From an uncultured Verrucomicrobiota bacterium (GTDB taxonomy: Bacteria; Verrucomicrobiota; Verrucomicrobiia; Limisphaerales; UBA9464), in contig CAIVQH010000020.1 in NCBI GenBank assembly GCA_903907995.1, positions 20,875 through 84,874 on the forward strand: DNA of 64,000 nucleotides, written 5' to 3'. The notes under the pieces were generated by a model. The model worked only from the letters and a program-made list of their open reading frames with translations. It was not told the origin of the DNA and did not search any database. A program made the translations under genes and the position numbers. Of this stretch, positions 1-10,224 are shown piece by piece. Each line of letters begins with the position of its first letter. Position 1 is the first letter of the stretch.

Positions 1-24
1 GTTTATTGCGAATTGATTTGGTAA

Positions 25-1110
<1,086 letters not shown>

Positions 1111-1128
1111 GCCACCGGTGAGAAAATC

Positions 1129-1157
1129 AAAGCGGCCCGCTGAGGGCCGCTTTTTTT
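1129..1157 (+). terminator. Rho-independent terminator of gap
   Basis: Perfect 10-bp stem (1129-1138 with 1144-1153, AAAGCGGCCC/GGGCCGCTTT), 5-nt loop and a run of T, 18 nt after the gap stop codon. Confidence 0.9.
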
Positions 1158-1169
1158 GTTGCCGTTGAG

Positions 1170-1296
1170 GGAGCGCGGGTGTGGGCAACACCCCACCCAC
1201 AGCAACTTCCGATCGCCGGAAGAGGCTTCGGGAAAACGGATGCCTCCGGAGCGAGTCCCGGTGCTGCGGCTGGTCCTCCGGACACAGCCGCGCTCC
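1170..1296. repeat. Palindromic intergenic repeat, copy A
   Basis: A 127-bp element bounded by imperfect inverted ends: it begins GGAGCGCGGGTGTG and the reverse complement of its end begins GGAGCGCGGCTGTG. A second copy at 60845-60969 shares these ends, the inner CAGCAACTTCCGA block and the TGGTCCTCCGGACACAG block. It contains no coding frame. It lies between the gap terminator and the MFS gene; the remaining DNA at 1297-1444 shows no recognisable feature apart from the presumed promoter region of the downstream gene. Confidence 0.75.
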
Positions 1297-1444
1297 GCCC
1301 CAATATCTGCCTGCCATCCTTTTCGGAAGAATCTGGCCAAGCGGAAACCCGTGGAGAAGACTTCCGCCTGACCGTCCATCTGTGCTCCCAATCTGAAAAC
1401 CTTGAACGAAGGCACCGAACCGCTGCCGCGCTGACTCCCTGTCC

Positions 1445-2692
1445 ATGCAGACCCGCAAACCCGCCCTCGGCTTCATCTTCATCACGCTGCTGCTCGATAT
1501 CCTCGGGTTCGGCCTGATCATCCCGATCCTGCCGAAGCTCATCGAGCAGTTGCAGCACAGCACCACTTCCTCGGCGGCGCACATGTATGGCGCGCTCACC
1601 GGCGTGTATGCGCTGATGCAGTTCCTGTTCGCGTCGGTGCTCGGCAGCCTGTCGGACCGCTTTGGCCGCCGGCCGGTCATCCTAGTGTCGCTGTTCGGCT
1701 CGGCGGTGGACTTCCTGTTCATGGCGCTCGCTCCGAACGTGCCGTGGTTCTTCATCGGACGTGTCATCAACGGGATCAGCGGCGCGAACATCACCACGGC
1801 GACGGCCTATATCGCCGACATCAGCCCGCCGGAAAAGCGGGCGGCCAACTTTGGCATCATCGGGGCCGCGTTCGGCGTGGGCTTCATCCTCGGGCCGGCA
1901 CTGGGCGGCTGGCTGGGTGAGTACAACCTGCGACTGCCATTCTTCGTGGCCGCCGGGCTGACCTTCGCCAACTGGCTCTATGGCTACTTCGTGCTGCCCG
2001 AATCGCTCGCGCTGGAAAACCGCCGCGCGTTTTCCTGGAAGCGGGCCAACCCGGTCGGCTCGCTGACCGCGCTTGGCCACTACCCGCTCGTGCTGCGGCT
2101 CGCGGTGTCCCTGTTCCTGATCAACATCGCGCAGTTCATGCTGCACAGCACCTGGGCGCTCTACACCGCCTACCGCTACAGCTGGTCGCCCAGGCAGATC
2201 GGCCTTTCCCTCGCCTTTGTCGGCCTGATGACTGCGCTGGTGCAGGGCGGGCTCACCCGCCGGATCATTCCCAAGCTGGGCGAACGCCGCGCGATCCTGC
2301 TCGGTTTCAGCATCTCCTCGGTGTGCTACCTCGGCTATGCGTTCGCCCCGCACGGCTGGGTCATTTACATCGTGCTCGCCTTCGGGTGCCTCGCGGGCAT
2401 CGGCGGACCCGCCACGCAGGGACTGATCTCCCGCAATGTGCCCGCGAACGAACAGGGTGCCGTGCAGGGCGCACTGACCAGCCTCTCCAGCCTCGGGCAG
2501 ATCATCGCCCCGCTCGTGTCCACAAACCTCTTCGGCTGGTTCATCGGACCGCAGGCGCCGGCGCATCTGCCCGGTGTAGCCTTCATTCTGTCATCCGTGG
2601 CCACCGTAGTGGCCTTGGTGCTGGCGGTCCGTTCGTTTCAGGATCACGCCGCCCCGGCTGCCCCGGGAACTCCGGCTCCTGCGGCCGGCTGA
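1445..2692 (+). CDS. MFS drug-resistance-type transporter, TetA-like
   Basis: Predicted 12-helix inner-membrane exporter of the major facilitator superfamily, closest in pattern to the TCR/Tet drug:H+ antiporters. Residues 1-30 (ending in helix 1, [16 protein letters not shown]) resemble TetA. The loop 2-3 signature [14 protein letters not shown] (motif A) is at about residues 67-80, and the G-rich helix 5 region ([15 protein letters not shown]) matches antiporter motif C. Length 415 is normal. No TetR-type regulator is adjacent, so a housekeeping or unknown substrate is as likely as an antibiotic. The ATG start is immediately before the first helix. The substrate is not assigned. Confidence 0.9.
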   Translation: MQTRKPALGFIFITLLLDILGFGLIIPILPKLIEQLQHSTTSSAAHMYGALTGVYALMQFLFASVLGSLSDRFGRRPVILVSLFGSAVDFLFMALAPNVPWFFIGRVINGISGANITTATAYIADISPPEKRAANFGIIGAAFGVGFILGPALGGWLGEYNLRLPFFVAAGLTFANWLYGYFVLPESLALENRRAFSWKRANPVGSLTALGHYPLVLRLAVSLFLINIAQFMLHSTWALYTAYRYSWSPRQIGLSLAFVGLMTALVQGGLTRRIIPKLGERRAILLGFSISSVCYLGYAFAPHGWVIYIVLAFGCLAGIGGPATQGLISRNVPANEQGAVQGALTSLSSLGQIIAPLVSTNLFGWFIGPQAPAHLPGVAFILSSVATVVALVLAVRSFQDHAAPAAPGTPAPAAG

Positions 2693-2766
2693 CCTTCGCG
2701 CCGGGCTGAGGCGGGAATTTCGCTGGCCTCCTATTCACACCGGGCGGATGCTTTGGACTTCACGCC

Positions 2767-4551
2767 ATGCAAAATCCGCTTCGCCCCATTCTGACCTTGG
2801 CCGTCGCACTGTTCGCCAGCTGCCTGCTCTTTGCCGAGGAATACAAGCTCGGCCCCGAATCTACCGAACGCGCCCCCGGCGTGCCCAAGGGTCGCGTCGA
2901 GAAGTTCCAGTACACGGAGTCGAAGGTCTTCCCCGACACGACACGCAGTTGCTGGATCTACATCCCCGCGCAGTATGACGGCTCCAAGCCCGCCGCGCTG
3001 ATGGTCTTTCAGGATGGCGGCGGCTACGTGAGCGAGACGGGCAGCCAGCGTGTGCCCATCGTCTTCGACAACCTGATCGCTAAGGGCGACATGCCGGTGA
3101 CCATCGGCGTCTTCATCGACCCCGGCGTGCGTACCGCGCCCGATTCCTCCGCCGCCGGGGCGAACAACCGCAGCAACCGCAGCTTCGAGTACGACTCGCT
3201 CGGCGGGGCCTACGCGAAGTTTCTCATCAGCGAGTTCCTGCCCTACGTCACGCAGAAGTACGGCGTGAAAATCACGGATGATCCCGAACTGCGCGCCACG
3301 TGCGGCATGAGCAGCGGCGCGATCTGCGCCTTCACGGTCGCGTGGGAGCGGCCCGACCAGTTCCGCAAGGTGCTCTCGCAGATCGGCAGCTTCACCAACA
3401 TCCGGGGCGGCAATGTCTATCCCTCGTGGATCCGCAAGACGGAGCGCAAGCCCATCCGCGTGTTCCTGCAGGATGGCTCGAACGACCTCAACAACCTCCA
3501 CGGCAACTGGCCCCTCGCCAACCAGGAGATGGCCAGCGCCCTGGGCTTCATGGGCTATGATTACCAGTTTGTGCTCGGCACCGGCAGCCACAGCGGCACG
3601 CACGGCGGCGTGATCCTGCCCGACACGCTCCGCTGGCTCTGGCGCCCGGCGCTCGCCGAGCTCCCCAAGCCCCTGACGAAGGATAACCTCGGCGGCGACG
3701 AGGCGCTCTCCAAGGTGCTCGCCGATGGCGGCAGGCCCGGCGATTGGGAACTCATCGGCGAGGGCTACGGCTTCACGGATGCCGCCTGCGGTGATGCCGA
3801 GGGAAACTTCTACTTCAGTGACCTTGGCAAATCCCTGCTCTACCGCGTGGGTGCCAATGAGACCAAGCCCACCGTCTGGCTCGAAGGCGGGCCGAAAATC
3901 AGCGGCCTCAAGTTCGGTCCGGACGGCAAGATGTACGCCTGCGTGCAGGGCACGGGGACCAACAACGTGAAGCGCATCATCGTCATCGATCCTGCCACGA
4001 AGCAGATCGAGACCGTCGCCACGGATGTCCAGCCCAACGACCTGATCGTGTCCAAGGCCGGCTGGATTTATTTCACCGACACCGGCGAAGGCCAGGTCGT
4101 CGGCGTGCCCACGAGCGCACGCAACCTGAACCGTCCGCACCCGGTCGCCGGCGGCATCAACAAACCCAACGGCATCGGCCTCACGCCCGACCAGCGCCAG
4201 CTTGTCGTGAGTGAGTACGGTGGCACCAACGCTTGGACCTTCCTAATCGCGGACAACGGCTCCCTGCGCGGCGGTGAGAAGAACATGGAACTGCGCGCCC
4301 AGGTCGGAAAGACCGACAGCGGCGGCGACGGCCTCACCACCGACGCCCAGGGCCGCGCCTGGATCACCAGCAACCTGGGCATCCAGATGTTCGACGCCAA
4401 TGGCCGCATGGGCGGCATCGTGTCGCGCCCGCAGGAGAAAGGCACCGTGAGCTGCGCCTTCGCCGGGCCCGGCCGCAGCTACCTCTACGTGTGCAGCAGC
4501 GACAAGGTCTATCGCCGCAAGACGCTCGTGGAAGGCGCGAAGGTGCCGTAA
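2767..4551 (+). CDS. Secreted esterase / SMP-30-type beta-propeller fusion
   Basis: Two-domain exported protein of 594 residues. A signal peptide (residues 1-23, ending LLFAEE) is followed at about 30-300 by an enterochelin-esterase-like alpha/beta-hydrolase: oxyanion-side FQDGGG, nucleophile elbow GMSSG with S182 as predicted nucleophile, a late acidic stretch (QDGSNDLNN) and histidine (GSHSGTHGG). From about residue 325 to the end the repeats are those of an SMP-30/gluconolactonase beta-propeller (NGIGLTPDQ, DGLTTDAQGRAW). In Verrucomicrobia and Planctomycetes such fusions are usually predicted to act on sugar esters or lactones; the real substrate is unknown. The next gene starts 6 nt downstream, suggesting co-transcription. 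Confidence 0.88.
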   Translation: MQNPLRPILTLAVALFASCLLFAEEYKLGPESTERAPGVPKGRVEKFQYTESKVFPDTTRSCWIYIPAQYDGSKPAALMVFQDGGGYVSETGSQRVPIVFDNLIAKGDMPVTIGVFIDPGVRTAPDSSAAGANNRSNRSFEYDSLGGAYAKFLISEFLPYVTQKYGVKITDDPELRATCGMSSGAICAFTVAWERPDQFRKVLSQIGSFTNIRGGNVYPSWIRKTERKPIRVFLQDGSNDLNNLHGNWPLANQEMASALGFMGYDYQFVLGTGSHSGTHGGVILPDTLRWLWRPALAELPKPLTKDNLGGDEALSKVLADGGRPGDWELIGEGYGFTDAACGDAEGNFYFSDLGKSLLYRVGANETKPTVWLEGGPKISGLKFGPDGKMYACVQGTGTNNVKRIIVIDPATKQIETVATDVQPNDLIVSKAGWIYFTDTGEGQVVGVPTSARNLNRPHPVAGGINKPNGIGLTPDQRQLVVSEYGGTNAWTFLIADNGSLRGGEKNMELRAQVGKTDSGGDGLTTDAQGRAWITSNLGIQMFDANGRMGGIVSRPQEKGTVSCAFAGPGRSYLYVCSSDKVYRRKTLVEGAKVP

Positions 4552-4557
4552 GGCCGC

Positions 4558-5982
4558 ATGCGCAAATTCGTCGGCCTGCTGTTTGCATTTGTTGTCCTCC
4601 TGGGCCTGCTGGCTGGGTTATGCGATCGGCTATGGCGTTCACATGTGGCGCGACGCGAACTGAGCGAGCCCCGCGTCGGCTCAGTTTCGCTAGGCCGCTG
4701 GCTGTTGGATAACCCCTACTCGGTGCCCGATACGGCAGCCCAGGAGACGCTGGCTCGCGCGGGCGGGAGCGCAGTGCCCGTTTTGGTGCGGGTGGCTGAA
4801 CAGGGCCTGTCACCGTTTGAGCTTCGTTTTTTCCTGCTCTGGCAAAACCACCTGCCCCCTCCCCTGCGAAAGGCGACTGCCCGCTGGATCACGGCTGACC
4901 CAAACCGATCGGCCAAGGCGATGTTGCTGCTCGGTAGTCTCGGCTCCGAGGCTTCTAATGCCGTGCCCGCTCTCCTGCGTCTGGCCCGGGTTGATTTTAT
5001 GGGTACCGGGCAGCACGCCCGGATCGCCCTCTTGAACATTGCCCCGCAAGATCCGGACGTTCGAGCGCTCGAACTTGCCTGGCTGAACTCGGAATCCATC
5101 GCCGCATCCTATTTCTTTCGGGAAGCGAATTGCACCTATCAGGAAGCTCTGCCGATCCTGTTGGGGGCGATCAGGAGGAATCCTGCCGTCGCCGGCAACG
5201 AATTGCAGGTCTTGGCGCAATATGGGGAGGCCGCGTCCAACGCTCTGCCCATCTTGCGGAGCATCTTAAAAAACGGGCAAGGGGATGCCCTCTCCGTTCT
5301 GCAAGCCATGGGACCGCCGGCCGCGCCCGCAGTCGCGGAACTGGCGGGTAAATTCGGCATCACGGAGGCCACGGACATACAAATCCTGGACGCTTTGCGA
5401 CGGATCGGTCCGGGAGCCGCCGTGACCTTGCCCGAGGTGGGACATTACTTGACCGCCACCAATCCACTCACCCGACTGCTTGCGGAAGCCACTGTCGCCA
5501 GTCTTCACGGGGAACCCACCGCCGTCCTCCCCAGTTTCCAACGCACATTGGAGGCACACCGCCCTTTCAGCGCCGAGTACGATCCCCACTTCCCCCGCTT
5601 GCACGACTCTGTCACATACAGTCTCGGTCCGCGCCAGATGGCCTGCTGGATCGCGGGCGAGATGGGCTCTACGGCGGCTTCGATTCTTCCCTCTCTGGAG
5701 GCCTGTTTTGATGATGAGCGCGAGTTGATGCGAATTATGGCGGCGTGGGGCCATTGGCGGATCGCTCACCGGGCCGACAAAGTTCTGCCCGTGTTGCAAG
5801 CGGTCCTGCGCATTCCGAACCCTCCTGCCCGGGAACTGGCCATTCATGTCCTGTCCGAAATTGGACCTCCCGCCGCCGCCGCCGAGCCCGACCTGCAGGC
5901 CATCATGACCGCCGATCTGAATACCCGTCGGTTGGTGAACCTGGCGCTCACCGAAATCCATCGGACCCAGCAGCCGAAATGA
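4558..5982 (+). CDS. Membrane-anchored HEAT-repeat protein
   Basis: A 474-residue protein with one N-terminal transmembrane segment or uncleaved signal (residues 4-24, FVGLLFAFVVLLGLLAGL), followed by alpha-solenoid repeats of the HEAT type. Recurring units have the pattern xxAVPxLxxxL / GxxAxxAxPxL, for example SNAVPALLRLA, SNALPILRSIL and APAVAELAGKF. No enzymatic motif is visible. HEAT arrays bind proteins; the partner is unknown. It starts 6 nt after the esterase/SMP-30 gene, so the two probably form an operon. Such short membrane HEAT proteins are frequent orphans in Verrucomicrobia. Confidence 0.8.
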   Translation: MRKFVGLLFAFVVLLGLLAGLCDRLWRSHVARRELSEPRVGSVSLGRWLLDNPYSVPDTAAQETLARAGGSAVPVLVRVAEQGLSPFELRFFLLWQNHLPPPLRKATARWITADPNRSAKAMLLLGSLGSEASNAVPALLRLARVDFMGTGQHARIALLNIAPQDPDVRALELAWLNSESIAASYFFREANCTYQEALPILLGAIRRNPAVAGNELQVLAQYGEAASNALPILRSILKNGQGDALSVLQAMGPPAAPAVAELAGKFGITEATDIQILDALRRIGPGAAVTLPEVGHYLTATNPLTRLLAEATVASLHGEPTAVLPSFQRTLEAHRPFSAEYDPHFPRLHDSVTYSLGPRQMACWIAGEMGSTAASILPSLEACFDDERELMRIMAAWGHWRIAHRADKVLPVLQAVLRIPNPPARELAIHVLSEIGPPAAAAEPDLQAIMTADLNTRRLVNLALTEIHRTQQPK

Positions 5983-6012
5983 CCATTACGGCAGGCGTCC
6001 ACCCCGCAATCA

Positions 6013-6153
6013 TGGGAGAGCGCGGTTCCACCCGCGCTCCATCGTTTTCTCCGCCGAACGCCTTGAAAATCCAGGACGTGAGGCGGCCCAAGGGTTAATT
6101 CACACGACGCCGGCAGGAAACAGTTTCGGCGCGGGTGGAACCGCACCCTCCCA
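6013..6153. repeat. Palindromic repeat with 25-bp inverted ends
   Basis: Terminal inverted repeats 6013-6037 and 6129-6153 match at 23 of 25 positions (core GCGGTTCCACCCGCGC). The left arm also folds on itself (GAGCGCGG/CCGCGCTC around 6018-6039). It fills most of the gap between the HEAT gene and the kinase gene, and its right end lies 74 bp before the kinase start. No coding potential. Confidence 0.7.
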
Positions 6154-6226
6154 AGGATGGTGTTTGCTCGGCGCGTGGTAACTCTTTGGCATTTCGCGCC
6201 AAGTCGGCCATGCTGGCGTCCTCAGC

Positions 6227-7933
6227 ATGAGTTCGCCCGTCACACCATCCGCCGGCAAACCGGCCGTGGCCATTCCGCTGGATGAGGTCGTGTTTGATTC
6301 CACGCTGGGCCAGCTTACGCACGCCTCGCGTGCGGATGACGCGGTCAGCGGGGTCATCCGGTTCGCGGTCATCGCCGCCAGCATTCTGGGCCTGACCGCG
6401 CTGGGCGTCGCGATCCACCGGTTCTGGCTGGGCGAGCTCATCGACGCGCAGCTCGGACTGGCGGGCAACGGCCTCTATACCGAGGCGCTGGTGTTCCTCT
6501 GCCTCGGGGTCGCCGCGCACGCCGCGTTCCGCCGGCAGTCCACCGAAAGCCTGGTGGCCGCCGCCGGGCTCTACCTGCTGCTCGGCTTTGTGTTCGCGCA
6601 GTATCACGTCGCCTACCTGGCCGGCGATGCGGCGGTGGTCCTGCGGCCCTCTTGGAGCGCCATCGTGCTGCTTGTGTTCGTGCTGTTGGTGCCCGGCCCG
6701 CTCATCTACCATTTCGGACTGCTGGCCTTCATGGCCCTGATCACCCCGTGCTCGACCACGGTGTGGCTGTTGCTGGGCAAGACCGCTGACTTTCCGCATC
6801 CGCACCCGCCGGCCATCCTCATCCAGCGCATGGTGGTCTCCCTGTTGCCCACCTGGATCTGCATCATCGTCGGCGCGGCCATCGCGCTGCATCGCGACCG
6901 TGAACGCCGCCGCTGGCACGTGCTCGCCGAGCAGCTCCACTCCGCGCGCGGCAAGCTCAGGGAACTGGGCGCCTACTCGCTCGAACGCCGCCTCGGCATG
7001 GGCGGCATGGGCGAGGTGTGGCAGGCCACGCATCGCATCCTGGCGCGGCCGGCGGCCATCAAGCTCATCAGCTCGAAGTTCCTCCTCGAACAGGCCTCCA
7101 GCGAGGCGGAAGTCGAACGCTACCTGGGCCGCTTCCTCCAGGAGGCCAAGGTCACGGCGCGGCTCACCTCTTCCCACACCGTGCAGGTGTACGACTACGG
7201 GCGCGCCGAGGACGGCCAGCTCTATTACGTGATGGAGCTGCTGCAGGGGGCCGATCTCGCACGCGTCGTGAAAACCATTGGACCACTGCCGCCCGAGCGT
7301 GTGGTCCACTGGCTGAAGCAGCTCTGCGATTCCCTCTCGGAGGCGCATTCGCTCGGGCTGGTCCACCGGGATCTGAAGCCCGCGAACATTTTCCTCTGCC
7401 ATCAGGGCGCGCACCAGGAAGTCGTGAAACTGCTCGATTTTGGTCTCGCGCTCACCCGTCGCCGGCACGGGCCGTCGCCCACCAGCCTGGCGGACGCCGG
7501 CACCATCACCGGCTCGCCGCATTTCATGGCCCCGGAACAGGCGCGCGGCGACGAGGATCTCGACGGTCGCGCCGACCTTTACGCGCTGGGCTGTGTCGCC
7601 TGGTTCCTGCTGACGGGCCAGCATGTCTTCGAGACCACGGACGTCCACGAGACGATGCAGGCGCAGCAGGAGGAGGAGCCGCGCCGTCTCCAGTCGGTGA
7701 GCCCCGTGCCGTTGCCACCCCGCCTATGCGCGCTCATCCACTGGCTGCTGGCGAAGAATCCGGACGAACGCCCGCAGAGCGCCGACGAGCTGGCTGCCGA
7801 ACTGGCCTCGCTGGCGCTGCCCCGTCCGGAGGAGCACCTTCTCACCGCCGAGCTGCTAAGCGCCACCGCCGAGCACGATTACGCCGCCGAACCCACGCTG
7901 GTGATGGTGAACTCCAAATCCCCGGCCAAATAA
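6227..7933 (+). CDS. Transmembrane Ser/Thr protein kinase
   Basis: Eukaryotic-like (Hanks-type) protein kinase of 568 residues. Unusually, the N-terminal third (about residues 40-225) is polytopic membrane with five or six hydrophobic helices, and the kinase domain (about 250-525) is C-terminal and cytosolic. Kinase motifs are complete: glycine loop LGMGGMGEVW (256-265), lysine K279 in AAIK, catalytic loop HRDLKPAN with D382, DFG at D404, and APEQARG in the activation segment. Most bacterial Hanks kinases place the kinase first and one helix after it, so the membrane part is probably the sensor. No phosphatase or FHA partner is adjacent. Confidence 0.93.
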   Translation: MSSPVTPSAGKPAVAIPLDEVVFDSTLGQLTHASRADDAVSGVIRFAVIAASILGLTALGVAIHRFWLGELIDAQLGLAGNGLYTEALVFLCLGVAAHAAFRRQSTESLVAAAGLYLLLGFVFAQYHVAYLAGDAAVVLRPSWSAIVLLVFVLLVPGPLIYHFGLLAFMALITPCSTTVWLLLGKTADFPHPHPPAILIQRMVVSLLPTWICIIVGAAIALHRDRERRRWHVLAEQLHSARGKLRELGAYSLERRLGMGGMGEVWQATHRILARPAAIKLISSKFLLEQASSEAEVERYLGRFLQEAKVTARLTSSHTVQVYDYGRAEDGQLYYVMELLQGADLARVVKTIGPLPPERVVHWLKQLCDSLSEAHSLGLVHRDLKPANIFLCHQGAHQEVVKLLDFGLALTRRRHGPSPTSLADAGTITGSPHFMAPEQARGDEDLDGRADLYALGCVAWFLLTGQHVFETTDVHETMQAQQEEEPRRLQSVSPVPLPPRLCALIHWLLAKNPDERPQSADELAAELASLALPRPEEHLLTAELLSATAEHDYAAEPTLVMVNSKSPAK

Positions 7934-8000
7934 ACGGGGAGCGGGGGACGCGGAATGACCGGCAGTCTGGGCTTGTTCTATGGAAACCGTTCCCGGTTTC

Positions 8001-8067
8001 GTAGCAGCCGACGTGAGGAGGCTCTGACTTGGAACGAGAAATGGAGCCTTCTCACGTCGGCTGCTAC
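8001..8067. repeat. 67-bp palindromic repeat
   Basis: GTAGCAGCCGACGTGAGGAG at 8001-8020 is mirrored by CTTCTCACGTCGGCTGCTAC ending at 8067; the 24-nt arms differ at one position. It lies in the gap between the convergent kinase and moaA genes, where it could also form a bidirectional hairpin in RNA. The rest of the gap (7934-8138) shows nothing else. Confidence 0.75.
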
Positions 8068-8138
8068 ACAAAGAAGTCAGTTCGTTCGCCATCGGGAGGA
8101 TTTCTACGGAGCAGCTGGACCCTCTGCTCTTACCTTTC

Positions 8139-9212
8139 CTACCCTCCGATGCAGCTCATCGTGCGCGCGGGCTGCACAAAGTCGGGCTGCCCGATGCGAT
8201 GGCCGGCCTCCTTGTCCGCGACCAGCCCGCCCAGACGCTGTGCGATCGCCGCATCATCGGCGCCGCCCCGCAGCAGCGGCTTGAGGTCGTGCTCGCCGAC
8301 GCTGAAGAGGCAGGTACGGAGCTTGCCATCGGCGGTGACCCGGAGCCGGTTGCAGTGGCCGCAAAAGGGCTCGGTGACCGGCGCGATGATGCCCACCTCG
8401 CCGCGACCGCCGGCAAATTTCCAGCGCCGCGCGGTCTCAGCGGGATTGCCCGACTGATCGACCGGCAGCAGCTCAAAGCTCTCGCGCAGCCGCGCCAAAA
8501 TTTCCCGGCCGGGCACGACGAGGTCGCGCTTCCAAGCATGGCCGGAATCCAGTGGCATGAACTCGATGAAACGCAGGCTCAGTTCACGTTCGCGCGCGAA
8601 CGCGGCCAGTGGGACCAGTTCGTGGTCGTTGAGCCCGCGGATGACCACGGCATTGACCTTCACCGGAGCAAAGCCCAGCGCCTGCGCCTGGGCGATGCCG
8701 GCGAGCACTTCCGCGAGACCGTCGCGACCGGTCATCTTCCGGAAGTTCACTGGATCGAGCGAATCCATGCTGAAGCTCACGCGGCGCAGGCCGGCGGTCC
8801 GCAGCGCTTCGGCATGCCGGGCGAAGAGGAAGCCGTTGGTCGTCATCGCCAGGTCGCGGACGCCCGGAATCGCCGCAAGCTTCGCGATCAGTTGCGGCAC
8901 ATCCCGGCGCAGCAACGGTTCGCCGCCGGTGACCCGGATCTTTTCCACGCCCAACCCGACGGCGATGCGTACCAGGCGCTCAATCTCCTCGAAGCTCAGC
9001 AGGTGTGCCTTGGGCTTCCATTCGTAGCGGATCGGCGTGAGCGCGACCGGCTGGGGATTCCGCAGGGCATCATGGCGGGTGCGGTAGAAATTGGCCGCCT
9101 CCTCGGTTTCCGGAAGGCAGTAGAGGCAGCGAAAATTGCAGCGGTCGGTGATGCTGACCCGGAGGTCACGCATCACCCGGCCGTGGGAATCCTGCAACAG
9201 AGCCGCTGTCAT
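8139..9212 (-). CDS. moaA: GTP 3',8-cyclase MoaA (molybdenum cofactor synthesis)
   Basis: Radical SAM enzyme that converts GTP to 3',8-cyclo-GTP, the first step of molybdopterin synthesis. The N-terminal cluster motif CNFRCLYC gives C25, C29 and C32. The second, MoaA-specific cluster is in FCGHCNRL...LRTCLF. The protein ends in the Gly-Gly tail (SCIGG) that is functionally required in this family. The start is taken at the ATG at 9212, which places DLRVSITDRC at the usual position. Between the first cluster and LLSFEEIERLV there is an insertion of about 30 residues (near residues 36-64) absent from E. coli MoaA. No other moa gene is in the window. Confidence 0.95.
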   Translation of the reverse strand: MTAALLQDSHGRVMRDLRVSITDRCNFRCLYCLPETEEAANFYRTRHDALRNPQPVALTPIRYEWKPKAHLLSFEEIERLVRIAVGLGVEKIRVTGGEPLLRRDVPQLIAKLAAIPGVRDLAMTTNGFLFARHAEALRTAGLRRVSFSMDSLDPVNFRKMTGRDGLAEVLAGIAQAQALGFAPVKVNAVVIRGLNDHELVPLAAFARERELSLRFIEFMPLDSGHAWKRDLVVPGREILARLRESFELLPVDQSGNPAETARRWKFAGGRGEVGIIAPVTEPFCGHCNRLRVTADGKLRTCLFSVGEHDLKPLLRGGADDAAIAQRLGGLVADKEAGHRIGQPDFVQPARTMSCIGG

Positions 9213-9276
9213 GTCCGCGCAAGGTAGCGCGGCCGGGGAAGGAGGCGAGCCACGAAGCACGCCACCGGCCTGGGAC

Positions 9277-10059
9277 TCACTTCGGGGGCGCAGCGGGCGC
9301 GTTGGTCGTGGCGTTGACCTTGGCCGAGCCGTCGTTGCCGATCTCAGCATTGATCTGGGCACCCACGGCATTGGTCGCGCGCGGGCCGGGCGAATGCACG
9401 CCCTCGTTCAGCACCTGCGCGCCTTTCTTGTCGAAGCCATAGAGGCCGCGGCGGATGAAGTCGAGGCGGTTGGCGATGTTCAGCTCCTCCTTGAGCTTCC
9501 GGACCTGCTCCCGCAGCACCGCGAGGTCGTTGAACTTGCGCTCCAGGTCGGCCTTCTCGGCGAGCAGCCGCTTGAGCTCCTTCTGCAGCAGCTCCCGGTC
9601 GCCCTCGCTGGCGGCGAGCTTGCGCTCGGTCTCCTTGATCTGGTCACCCAGACCGGTGATCTGGGTGTTGAGCCCGTCCATCTTCTTGGTCAGGTCATCT
9701 TTCTGGCTTTCCAGCTCGGTGATCTTGGCGTTGCGCTGCTCAATGTCGGCCTTGGCCTTCTCGGCGGCGGCCTTGGCCTCCGCCTCGGTCCGGGCCAGGT
9801 CGGCGGTGACGGACGTCCACTTGTTCGAGAACTGGAGCACTTCAGTCTCGCGCTCGACGATGTTCGTGCTGAGCTTGACGTTCACCGTCTTCTGCTCGGC
9901 GAGAAACGACTCCGTGCTCACCAGCTTGTTCGAGATGGAACCGATGGTGTTGGCGGCGACGGCCCGGTCCTCCGCGGCCTGCTTGCTCGTCATGAACCAG
10001 CCCACGCCCAGTCCGAGCGCGACGAGCAACAGCACAATGCCGAATGTTTTAGCATTCAT
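9277..10059 (-). CDS. Membrane-anchored coiled-coil protein
   Basis: A 260-residue protein with an N-terminal transmembrane segment (residues 5-23, FGIVLLLVALGLGVGWFM). A long, almost uninterrupted heptad-rich coiled coil follows (about 40-200; Lys/Glu/Leu-rich, for example LTKKMDGLNTQITGLGDQI), then a short Pro/Ala tail. No enzymatic motif. Predicted to face the periplasm or to lie along the membrane as a spacer or scaffold. It ends 64 nt before moaA on the same strand, so the two may share a transcript. Function not recognised. Confidence 0.75.
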   Translation of the reverse strand: MNAKTFGIVLLLVALGLGVGWFMTSKQAAEDRAVAANTIGSISNKLVSTESFLAEQKTVNVKLSTNIVERETEVLQFSNKWTSVTADLARTEAEAKAAAEKAKADIEQRNAKITELESQKDDLTKKMDGLNTQITGLGDQIKETERKLAASEGDRELLQKELKRLLAEKADLERKFNDLAVLREQVRKLKEELNIANRLDFIRRGLYGFDKKGAQVLNEGVHSPGPRATNAVGAQINAEIGNDGSAKVNATTNAPAAPPK

Positions 10060-10224
10060 AAGTCAGGGTAACACTGCTTCCGTCCTCCGCCCTTGGCAAG
10101 GGCGGCTTCAACATCTTGCAATTCGGCCGGCGCCATTGGTTTTGCTGACCATGGTTTTGCTGAACACCAGCGTTCCGATGACCTGCCGGCTTGCGGTCGG
10201 ACCCACAAAAGCTAGCCTGCATTC

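Noticed and set aside
2731..4140. Long minus-strand open frame opposite the esterase/SMP-30 gene
   Set aside because: High-GC shadow: it lies antisense to a gene with clear domains, its product is rich in His/Arg/Glu/Ala without a family pattern.
6095..7648. 517-residue minus-strand open frame opposite the kinase
   Set aside because: Complement of a gene with all kinase motifs; its product is of low complexity and has no recognisable domain.
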